Shown here: positions 1 to 5,886 of the stretch, in pieces
Layout of the letters: each line of letters starts with the position of its first letter
Position numbering within the stretch: the stretch's first letter is position 1
Origin: an uncultured Ruminococcus sp.
GTDB lineage: Bacteria > Bacillota > Clostridia > Oscillospirales > Ruminococcaceae
Reading direction: 5' to 3'
Assembly (NCBI GenBank): GCA_946612185.1
Contig: CAMOEP010000113.1
Location: forward strand, 1 to 6,929
DNA: 6,929 nucleotides
Translations under genes and position numbers: made by a program
Notes under the pieces: model-generated
The model's input: only the letters and a program-made list of their open reading frames with translations
What the model was told of the DNA's origin: nothing
Databases searched by the model: none

Positions 1-1
1 C

Positions 2-154
2 ATCATCATGGAACTGATCATCTATGTCGTTCCTGCCGTAGTACCGCTGGCAGCCAGCGCGTATTTCGACATCTTTGACGGGCTCCTTCAGGCGTATGTA
101 TTCTGTTTCCTGTCATCGCTTTATATCCATGAGGCAATCGAGGAGGAAGAATAA
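2..154 (+). CDS. atpB: F1Fo ATP synthase subunit a, C-terminal end (5' partial)
   Basis: Only the last 50 codons are in the window; the frame is open to the left edge. Subunit a is the membrane stator that, with the c-ring, forms the proton or sodium channel of the Fo sector. The visible part matches the family's final transmembrane helix: a hydrophobic stretch with a YFDIFDGLLQAYVF core, containing the conserved Gln (GLLQ, equivalent to E. coli Gln252), then SLYIHEA and an acidic EEEE tail ending in TAA. The essential Arg of the previous helix would lie upstream of the window. In most bacteria atpE follows directly, and here an atpE-like start does follow 234 bases later, but it is broken. 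The assignment is confident despite the short fragment, because helix, motif and acidic tail agree. Whether the upstream portion is intact cannot be seen. Confidence 0.88.
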   Translation: MIMELIIYVVPAVVPLAASAYFDIFDGLLQAYVFCFLSSLYIHEAIEEEE

Positions 155-388
155 GTACGCAGTCCTGACACGGAGGAGGCATTCCTGGGATTCAGAATGC
201 TTCCGCAAAGGAGAGGGACGACTTTTCCCGGTCTGAGGAAACTGTATAAAGACAGCGACCGGAGGTCGTTCGGCTCATTCATTGAATCATTTTTTCAGCC
301 GGTGTGAACAGGCAGAGCGGGCAGACATGTCCCCGGGCATGGCCGGACGCATCGACGATTTCACAGAACCACAGGAGGTTAAGAAACT
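155..388 (+). other. atpB-atpE intergenic leader, no convincing gene
   Basis: This 234-base spacer is long for the interior of an atp operon. It holds small inverted repeats: 179-184 with 195-200, and CGACC-GGA-GGTCG at about 256-268. Two tiny open frames are visible. One is 36 codons (197-307) with its nearest GGAGG about 20 bases away. The other is 21 codons (327-392) whose TGA overlaps the atpE ATG as ATGA, but it has only a weak ribosome site. Neither resembles a family I know. The spacer could be an untranslated leader that tunes atpE expression, as atpE is commonly translated more than its neighbours, but that is inference. Confidence 0.4.
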
Positions 389-427
389 ATGACAGGTTTA
401 ATCGCAATCGGCGCAGCTATCGCATAA
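389..427 (+). pseudogene. atpE: Truncated start of ATP synthase subunit c (12 codons)
   Basis: An AGGAGG at 373-378, 10 bases before the ATG, introduces the peptide MTGLIAIGAAIA and then TAA. The peptide has the look of the N-terminal first-helix start of bacterial subunit c, which normally continues into a glycine-rich helix of about 70-85 residues in all. It sits exactly where atpE is expected, after atpB. Nothing after 427 resembles subunit c in any of the three frames, so a point frameshift does not explain the loss. The ion-binding carboxylate of helix 2 is missing, and this stump cannot form a c-ring. Explanations are a deletion or rearrangement with a breakpoint near 425-483, an assembly join, or less likely a coincidental short leader peptide. 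The full gene may exist elsewhere in the genome. Confidence 0.6.
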
Positions 428-483
428 GAACAGGCACGAGTTCAGACAACCCCGAAAGGACACATTTTCCTTCATCTCCATAA

Positions 484-515
484 AAAACCGGCAGAGTATC
501 AGCTCTGCCGGTTTT
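484..515. terminator. Bidirectional intrinsic terminator between convergent units
   Basis: A perfect 13-bp inverted repeat is present: arms 484-496 and 503-515 with a six-base loop, core CCGGCAGAG/CTCTGCCGG. Flanking A and T runs supply a U-tract on both strands, TTTTGCTTT on plus and TTTTTT on minus. On the minus strand it begins three bases after the TAA of the PBP gene (519-521), so it is clearly that operon's terminator. On the plus strand it would end transcription coming from the atp remnant. Confidence 0.92.
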
Positions 516-518
516 GCT

Positions 519-1871
519 TTATCCTAATGAGTTGAGGAGTGTAGTAACTATGCCCTCAGCGGTGACTGGAGTGCTGTACTTGTTTTCCAGCAGCACACAG
601 AACGCAATTGGCTTGCGCTGGTCGTCAACGAATCCAACCAGCAGGGCGTTTTCCTCAGCGCCCTCCTTGACCTGGGCAGTACCGCTCTTTATTCCGACTG
701 TGAAGCCGGGAATGGAGTACTGGTAGTGGTTTGCGCCGTTGGTGAGGAGGATCTGCTTCATTGTGGAAGCGGAGGAGGGGGAGAAAATCTCCTCGCTGAA
801 CTCTACAGTGCTGACGGAGGAGATATCGCCGTAAACGTCTGAAACACGGTCGATTATCCGGGGCATTGTCATCTTGCCTGTACCGTTTGCGATAGCGCTC
901 TGCCACATCATAAGCTGCATGGGACTTACCAGAGTATCTCCCTGACCGATGCAGCCCCACTGGGTACTGAATTCGTACTTGTCAGTAAGTGTGGTAGACG
1001 CACGGAAGCAGTCTATGCCGTCGATATCGAAGTAAGTGGGTTTATCGTCATTGACAGCGTAGCCAAGTCTGCGATACTTCTCGATTATCTGTTCCAGCGG
1101 CATATCATCGTCCTCTATAAGCTGGGCAAAGAACGGATTACAGCTATTTTCCACCGCCTGCTGAATGTCCTGCTCGCCGTGACCCCACCCCTGGTGACAG
1201 TCGATAGGCTTGCCGGTCTTGTTGATGTACTGACCGGAGCAGCTGAACCTCTTTGCGTAGAGAGCGTCCACGCCCATAATTTCCAGAGCGGAGAGGACTG
1301 TGGAGACTTTCTGGGTCGAGCCGGGGACAGTGCCGTACATTACCTTAGAAATAAGCGTGCCGGACTCCATGTCTGCCACATTCTCGTAACCCTTTGTAAC
1401 GTCGATAGAGGGCAGACTTGTGCAGACAAGCACCTCGCCGGTCTTGTAGTTATACGCAACAGCGCAGCCCTTAGCACCGCCGAAAGCGTTGTAGACCTGG
1501 CGGTTAGCGTAGTGGTCGAGAGTGGTGTAGATAGCGGCTTTACCGCCTTCCCGGACAAGACCCTCTGAGAAGCTGTAGTTATTGAGTTTGTCGATATTCC
1601 TGGCAACGAGGGTATTGTCCATCTGTCCCTTTTCGTCACCGATAAGGTTTCCGAAGTCGAGGAAGTGACCGTCCTCGTAAGTACCCTTGCCCATTCCGTC
1701 AAAAAGAACGTCGCCGGTGCGGTCGTAGACCATACCAAGCTGGAGGTGGTCGGAGTGCATCATATAAAAAGGAGCGTCACGGTTGATAACGTACACCAGA
1801 TAGCCCATTCCGGCGATGAACACGATGAGGAACAGAGTGATTATATGCAGGCATCGTCTGATGCTTTTCAT
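519..1871 (-). CDS. Class B penicillin-binding protein (PbpA-type transpeptidase)
   Basis: This 450-residue membrane-anchored DD-transpeptidase cross-links peptidoglycan on the outer face of the membrane. It has a basic start (MKSIRR), one transmembrane anchor at about 8-29, a short N-terminal linker/pedestal (about 30-125) and a transpeptidase domain (about 130-450). All three catalytic motifs are intact: SxxK as S185-T-Q-K188, SxN as S243-C-N245, and KSGT at 395-398. The conserved GQG is at 309-311. The linker and the segment around 116-156 resemble actinobacterial PbpA more than FtsI, and there are no PASTA repeats. The ATG overlaps the stop of the SEDS gene as ATGA, and AGGTGG (1881-1886) lies nine bases upstream, so the two are translationally coupled. 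SEDS proteins and class B PBPs work as a polymerase/cross-linker pair, which fits this neighbour. It could equally be named as an elongation or division PBP; the sequence alone does not settle which. Confidence 0.95.
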   Translation of the reverse strand: MKSIRRCLHIITLFLIVFIAGMGYLVYVINRDAPFYMMHSDHLQLGMVYDRTGDVLFDGMGKGTYEDGHFLDFGNLIGDEKGQMDNTLVARNIDKLNNYSFSEGLVREGGKAAIYTTLDHYANRQVYNAFGGAKGCAVAYNYKTGEVLVCTSLPSIDVTKGYENVADMESGTLISKVMYGTVPGSTQKVSTVLSALEIMGVDALYAKRFSCSGQYINKTGKPIDCHQGWGHGEQDIQQAVENSCNPFFAQLIEDDDMPLEQIIEKYRRLGYAVNDDKPTYFDIDGIDCFRASTTLTDKYEFSTQWGCIGQGDTLVSPMQLMMWQSAIANGTGKMTMPRIIDRVSDVYGDISSVSTVEFSEEIFSPSSASTMKQILLTNGANHYQYSIPGFTVGIKSGTAQVKEGAEENALLVGFVDDQRKPIAFCVLLENKYSTPVTAEGIVTTLLNSLG

Positions 1872-3166
1872 GCAGCTTTACCACCTTTCTTCCTGGACTT
1901 AGCTGTTTTAGCTGATTTTTTCGGCTTGATCTTCCTGATAACGGGGGACTGTGCGGCGACTATCATACCAGCCATGAATCCGCTTGTTGCCATTGAGCTT
2001 CCGCCCTCAGCGATGAACGGCAGAGTAACTCCGGTAAAGGGGATAAGGTTGCAGGAACCGAAGATATTCAGCGCCATTTGTACGGTGAACGCAGCGCATA
2101 CACCGGCGCACATAGTACCGTGGAAGTAGGAGCGAGGGGGATTTACCAGAGGAATAGCTACCAGAAGCAGGAGCATGAGAACGGTCATTACCGCAAACAG
2201 CAGACCCCATTCCTCGCTGATAGTGGCGAAAACGATGTCGCTTTCGTGGGCGAATATATTGCAAAGTTCGCCTTTTCCCGGGCCTTTTCCGAACCAGCCG
2301 CCGTCCGCAACAGCGATAAGCGCCTGAGTCTGCTGATAGCCGCTGCCGCTGGTATCGTTCCAGATATCAGCGAAAAGGCGCTCCTTGACGTAAGCGGGAG
2401 CGAACATGATACCCACGACTGCAGCCGCAGCCACGGCTGCACCGGCGAAGATAAGCGTCTTTGTGGAAAACTTTGCTTTCGGGTAGCATATTCTCAGCAG
2501 GAATCCGGAAGCATAGATAGCGGCGAAAGTGGGGATACTTCCTAAGTCTCTGCACCACCACTGAAGCAGGCAGACTGCCGCAACGATGCCGAAAAGAATG
2601 AGGTTTTCGTAAACTATATCGAATTTGAGTATTTTGTGCTTGTTCTGCTGTTCCTGAATGGAGGTGGCGCAGGCGAGTATCAGCAGAGGTTTTATAAACT
2701 CAGAGGGCTGGATAGTCATGAAGCCCAGGTCTATCCACATACTGCGGCTGCCGGTGAGGGTGAGAATGACTATCATCATTATACCGATAGCTGCCCAAAT
2801 GAACTTTTTCTTGGTTTGAAGCCATTTATAGTCCCGGCAAAGCAAGTAACCCACACGGCAGGAGGCAAGTGCGGCGATGCAGGTTATGAAGTGCTTTTTA
2901 GCGAATGAAACTCCGCCGAAGCAGGACTGGAAGATGACGCTTGCGCCGAGTATCAGCAGCAAGATGAAGTCGGCGGTGTGGGCGTGCTGACCGAAAGTAA
3001 GCATGAGTATGGTAACTACAATGTCCATAGCCACCACCGCAGCGGCGAGTATGGCGAAGTCCTTCACGTCGGTGAATTGACCGGAAGAATAGACGTTCAG
3101 GAGCATTGCAGCGTGAGCGATGATGACGAAAGCTGATGAAAAGACGAATGAAACGGGATTGCTCAT
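1868..3166 (-). CDS. SEDS-family peptidoglycan glycosyltransferase (FtsW/RodA/SpoVE)
   Basis: This 432-residue polytopic membrane protein has about ten hydrophobic segments. SEDS proteins polymerise glycan strands from lipid II, using an Asp in a large extracellular loop. Visible signatures are QPSEF at 153-157, the loop sequence GYQQTQALIA (276-285), GGWFGKGPGKG (289-299), and HESD ending at D310, which aligns with the catalytic Asp of the HTDFIF/ESDFIF motif. The C-terminal TGVTLPF is followed by IAEGGSS at 385-391, where the usual motif is VSYGGSS. A Lys/Arg-rich cytoplasmic tail (about 411-432) ends the protein. The ATG overlaps the FHA gene's TGA as ATGA, and AGGAGG at 3178-3183 lies 11 bases upstream. 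Its place between an FHA gene and pbpA matches the actinobacterial rodA position, so a RodA-like role is favoured; FtsW or SpoVE function cannot be excluded. Confidence 0.94.
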   Translation of the reverse strand: MSNPVSFVFSSAFVIIAHAAMLLNVYSSGQFTDVKDFAILAAAVVAMDIVVTILMLTFGQHAHTADFILLLILGASVIFQSCFGGVSFAKKHFITCIAALASCRVGYLLCRDYKWLQTKKKFIWAAIGIMMIVILTLTGSRSMWIDLGFMTIQPSEFIKPLLILACATSIQEQQNKHKILKFDIVYENLILFGIVAAVCLLQWWCRDLGSIPTFAAIYASGFLLRICYPKAKFSTKTLIFAGAAVAAAAVVGIMFAPAYVKERLFADIWNDTSGSGYQQTQALIAVADGGWFGKGPGKGELCNIFAHESDIVFATISEEWGLLFAVMTVLMLLLLVAIPLVNPPRSYFHGTMCAGVCAAFTVQMALNIFGSCNLIPFTGVTLPFIAEGGSSMATSGFMAGMIVAAQSPVIRKIKPKKSAKTAKSRKKGGKAA

Positions 3167-3579
3167 TTTTTAGTGTCCCTCCTTTTGCGCAGGGTAAGCC
3201 GGCGGCTGCCGATGATAATAATGTCATTTTCGTGGAGGATCTTTTTCTTGACAGGAACGCCGTTAACGAAAGTACCGGACTTTGAGCCAAGGTCAGTGAT
3301 AGTCCACACGCCGTCAGAAACGCCGAGCATAGCGTGGTATCGGGATACCGACATATCCGACAGGCGGATATCAGCGCTTGCGTGTCTGCCTATGAGTATC
3401 TCGTCGCAGGTAAGCTGATAGGAAGCGCCCTGTTCAACGAGTTCCATATCGGCGGATATTTTCTGCCAACGTTTTTTAGCGGAACTTTTCTCACGGTAGG
3501 CGGATATAATAAGTACCAGCACGCACAGATCGAGAGCCGCAGCGGATATGGCGCACAGTAACAGATTCTGAGGATCCAA
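3163..3579 (-). CDS. Membrane-anchored FHA-domain protein (FhaB/FipA-like)
   Basis: This small protein of 138 residues has one transmembrane helix (about 5-27), a basic/coiled linker (29-50) and a forkhead-associated domain (about 55-132), the module that binds phosphothreonine. Binding-loop residues are present: GR at 64-65, SRYH at 79-82, GT at 102-103 and NG at 106-107. The start chosen is TTG at 3579, with GAAAGGA (3589-3595) nine bases upstream. The longer frame back to TTG 3642 or ATG 3615 would need translation to begin inside the promoter's -35 or -10, so it is less likely. Size and layout resemble mycobacterial FhaB (FipA), which is also encoded near rodA and pbpA. Inferred role: recruiting phosphorylated cell-wall or division proteins to the SEDS-PBP pair. 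The kinase would be encoded elsewhere. It is the first gene of the operon. Confidence 0.9.
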   Translation of the reverse strand: MDPQNLLLCAISAAALDLCVLVLIISAYREKSSAKKRWQKISADMELVEQGASYQLTCDEILIGRHASADIRLSDMSVSRYHAMLGVSDGVWTITDLGSKSGTFVNGVPVKKKILHENDIIIIGSRRLTLRKRRDTKK

Positions 3580-3588
3580 TATATCAAG

Positions 3589-3595
3589 TCCTTTC
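3589..3595 (-). promoter_or_regulatory. Shine-Dalgarno deciding the FHA gene's TTG start
   Basis: The minus-strand GAAAGGA lies nine bases before TTG 3579. It falls within the roughly 28-base leader predicted from the promoter at 3614-3642. No comparable site precedes ATG 3615 or TTG 3642, which supports the shorter protein. Confidence 0.7.
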
Positions 3596-3613
3596 TTAAA
3601 AAGTACATTTAAC

Positions 3614-3642
3614 ATTATAACACACTTGTAAAAAAATAGCAA
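3614..3642 (-). promoter_or_regulatory. Promoter of the FHA-SEDS-PBP operon
   Basis: On the minus strand, TTGCTA (3642-3637) is followed by a 17-base spacer and a perfect TATAAT (3619-3614), preceded by TGT to give an extended -10. A transcription start near 3607 is expected. A T-run fills much of the spacer, and the region upstream is A/T-rich. This is a standard housekeeping (sigma-A type) promoter, diverging from the topoisomerase promoter. Confidence 0.85.
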
Positions 3643-3793
3643 GTCCCAGGAATTTATTTACATTTTGGTGAATTATTTAAGTCATACGTTAATTTTTCTG
3701 TTTATTGTTAGTCTCCTTGTCGTCCACATTTATACGGAAAACAGAAAATACTACTGCATTGTCCCGGAAATGACACAATATAAAAATAGGGGC

Positions 3794-3822
3794 TTGCAAA
3801 ATCCGGAAAATTGTGTTACAAT
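3794..3822 (+). promoter_or_regulatory. Promoter of the topoisomerase operon
   Basis: TTGCAA (3794-3799), a 17-base spacer and TACAAT (3817-3822) with TGT just upstream form an extended -10 promoter; transcription would start near 3829. The heptamer CCGGAAA occurs at 3764-3770 and again in the spacer at 3803-3809. ACACAAT (3773-3779) and ATTGTGT (3810-3816) are inverted copies flanking the -35. These could be operator sites, but that is speculative. Confidence 0.8.
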
Positions 3823-3847
3823 AACTAAGTATGCAAGATCCTGAAAG

Positions 3848-3874
3848 AAAGGAGCGACCGCTATTCCGGCGGTC
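3848..3874 (+). promoter_or_regulatory. Shine-Dalgarno plus 5'-UTR hairpin before topoisomerase B
   Basis: AAAGGAG at 3848-3854 is too far (32 bases) from the ATG at 3887 for ordinary initiation. A perfect 6-bp GC-rich hairpin, GACCGC (3856-3861) with GCGGTC (3869-3874) and a seven-base loop, lies in between. If folded, it brings the strong site to about 13 bases from the start. A weaker AGGT at 3875-3878 is the alternative ribosome site. An in-frame TAA at 3878-3880 rules out any start further upstream. Confidence 0.6.
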
Positions 3875-3886
3875 AGGTAAAGAAAT

Positions 3887-5866
3887 ATGGCAAAAAAAGT
3901 TGATTACGGCAACGAGAGTATAACCATGCTCAAGGGCGCTGACAGAGTTAGAAAACGCCCTGCGGTTATATTCGGTTCTGACGGTCTGGACGGCTGTAAG
4001 CACTCCGTTTTTGAGGTCATCTCCAACTCCATTGACGAGGCACGTTCCGGATACGGCAGCAAAATAATAGTTACCCACTACAGAAATAATGATATCGAAG
4101 TCGAGGACTTCGGACGTGGCTGTCCTGTTGACTTCAACCCCAACGAACAGCGCTATAACTGGGAACTGGTCTACTGCGAACTCTATGCCGGCGGTAAGTA
4201 CAGTAATGAGGCGGAAAGCTATGAGTACTCCCTGGGTCTTAACGGTCTGGGTCTGTGCGCTACGCAGTATTCCTCCGAATTCATGGACGTTGAGGTAGTC
4301 CGTGACGGTCAGAAATATTCCCTCCACTTTGAAAAGGGCGAGAATATCGGCGGTCTGCACAAAGAACCATGCAAACGCCGTCAGACCGGCACTAAAACAC
4401 GCTGGAAGCCTGACCTGGAAGTTTTCACCGATATCGTCATTGACGACGAGTATTTCCACGATATCCTCAAAAGACAGGCGGTCGTGAACCCCAATATCCT
4501 CTTTATTTTCAGAAGTGAGAACGAAGCAGGCGGATTCAACGAAACTGAGTTCTTCTACGAAAACGGTATTACTGACTATGTCGCTGAACTGGTGGGCGAA
4601 AATGCCCTGACATCTATCCAGCACTGGAGCGCCGAGAAAAAGGGCCGTGACCGTGCGGATAAGCCGGAATACAAGGTAAAGCTTGATGTGGCATTCACAT
4701 TCTCAAACAAGGTGAAGATCGCAGAATACTACCACAATTCCAGTTACCTCCAGCACGGCGGTTCACCTCTGGAAGCGGTAAAGCGTGCGTTCACCTATCA
4801 GATAGACGCTTACCTGAAATCCATAAACGGCTACCTGAAAAACGAAAACAAGATAAATTTCAGCGACGTTGAGGAATGTCTGGTACTCATCTCCTCATCG
4901 TTCTCCACTCAGACTTCCTACGAGAACCAGACCAAGAAGGCTATCACAAACAAGTTCGTGTATGAGGCAATGACCGAGTTCCTCAAGCATCAGCTTGAAG
5001 TTTACTTCATCGAGAACCCGGACGAGGCTAAGCGCATCGCTGAACAGGTACTCCTGAACAAGCGAAGCCGTGAGAACGCCGAAAAGACCCGCCAGAACAT
5101 GAAGAAGAAGCTGTCGGGAACTATCGACCTTTCAAATATGGTGGAGAAGTTCGTGGACTGCCGTACTAAAGACGTTGCAAGGCGTGAGATATACATCGTG
5201 GAGGGTGACTCTGCGCTGGGTTCTGTAAAGCTGGCAAGAGACTCGGAATTTCAGGCAGTTATCCCTGTCCGTGGTAAGATACTCAACTGCCTGAAAGCCG
5301 ACTATACCAAGATCTTCAAAAGCGAGATAATCACCGACCTTCTGAAAGTCCTGGGCTGCGGCGTTGAGGTGGACTCAAAGGCGAACAAGGAACTTTCCAC
5401 ATTTAATATAGACAACTTCCGCTGGAGCAAGATAGTAATATGTACCGATGCGGACGTTGACGGATTCCAGATACGCACACTTATCCTTACCATGCTCTAC
5501 CGCCTGACTCCTACCCTTATCGAGCAGGGTTACGTCTATATTGCAGAATCACCCCTTTTCGAGATAAATACCAAGGAAAAGACCTACTTCGCCTACACCG
5601 AGCAGGAGAAGCAGCGTATCCTTGAGGAAATAGGCGATAAGAAGCACACTATCCAGCGTTCAAAGGGTCTTGGTGAGAACGAGCCTGACATGATGAGCCT
5701 TACCACCATGAACCCGGATACACGCCGTCTTATCAAGGTAACATCCGATGATATCACCGAGTCAGCCGAGGTATTCGAGATGCTGCTGGGTGACGACCTC
5801 CAGGGACGCAAGGACTATATCTCGCAGTACGGCGCAGATTACCTTGACCTTGCCGACATTTCATGA
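3887..5866 (+). CDS. Type IIA topoisomerase subunit B (GyrB/ParE family, divergent)
   Basis: This 659-residue ATPase/TOPRIM subunit drives strand passage in an A2B2 enzyme that relaxes, supercoils or decatenates DNA. The length is typical of ParE or short GyrB. In order: a GHKL ATPase domain (about 1-230) with catalytic Glu43, Mg-binding Asn47, adenine-contact Asp74 and GRG 76-78; a transducer domain (about 230-400) with QTK at 348-350; a TOPRIM domain (about 432-545) with EGDS at 440-443, PVRGK at 460-464 and DADVDG at 521-526; and a C-terminal part with RSKGLGE at 591-597. All key residues for ATP hydrolysis and metal binding are kept. Several signatures deviate: the G-loop reads LGLNGLG (116-122) instead of GGLHGVG, and EGDSAGGS has become EGDSALGS. 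The start is fixed by an in-frame stop just upstream and by alignment of the N-terminus. It is followed 20 bases later by the A subunit. It is probably a second, topo IV-like enzyme beside housekeeping gyrase; gyrase versus topo IV activity cannot be decided from B alone. Confidence 0.93.
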   Translation: MAKKVDYGNESITMLKGADRVRKRPAVIFGSDGLDGCKHSVFEVISNSIDEARSGYGSKIIVTHYRNNDIEVEDFGRGCPVDFNPNEQRYNWELVYCELYAGGKYSNEAESYEYSLGLNGLGLCATQYSSEFMDVEVVRDGQKYSLHFEKGENIGGLHKEPCKRRQTGTKTRWKPDLEVFTDIVIDDEYFHDILKRQAVVNPNILFIFRSENEAGGFNETEFFYENGITDYVAELVGENALTSIQHWSAEKKGRDRADKPEYKVKLDVAFTFSNKVKIAEYYHNSSYLQHGGSPLEAVKRAFTYQIDAYLKSINGYLKNENKINFSDVEECLVLISSSFSTQTSYENQTKKAITNKFVYEAMTEFLKHQLEVYFIENPDEAKRIAEQVLLNKRSRENAEKTRQNMKKKLSGTIDLSNMVEKFVDCRTKDVARREIYIVEGDSALGSVKLARDSEFQAVIPVRGKILNCLKADYTKIFKSEIITDLLKVLGCGVEVDSKANKELSTFNIDNFRWSKIVICTDADVDGFQIRTLILTMLYRLTPTLIEQGYVYIAESPLFEINTKEKTYFAYTEQEKQRILEEIGDKKHTIQRSKGLGENEPDMMSLTTMNPDTRRLIKVTSDDITESAEVFEMLLGDDLQGRKDYISQYGADYLDLADIS

Positions 5867-5886
5867 CATAGCATAAGGAGAAAACG

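Noticed and set aside
197..307. 36-codon ORF in the atpB-atpE spacer
   Set aside because: It has no recognisable similarity and the nearest GGAGG is too far from the ATG. It is mentioned only within the spacer description.
428..483. Possible frameshifted continuation of atpE
   Set aside because: All three frames were read. None gives the glycine-rich helix or the second helix of subunit c, so a simple frameshift does not rescue the gene.
1665..2129. 154-codon plus-strand frame across the PBP/SEDS junction
   Set aside because: It is entirely opposite two confidently identified genes, with composition explained by their codons.
3694..3748. Inverted repeat TTTTCTGTTT / AAACAGAAAA with a 35-base gap
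   Set aside because: It is A/T-rich, short and widely spaced, lacks a terminator U-tract in a sensible place, and could easily arise by chance.
3689..4624. 311-codon minus-strand open frame opposite the start of topoisomerase B
   Set aside because: It is antisense to well-conserved GHKL-domain codons, spans the plus-strand promoter, resembles no family and has no good ribosome site. It is a shadow frame.
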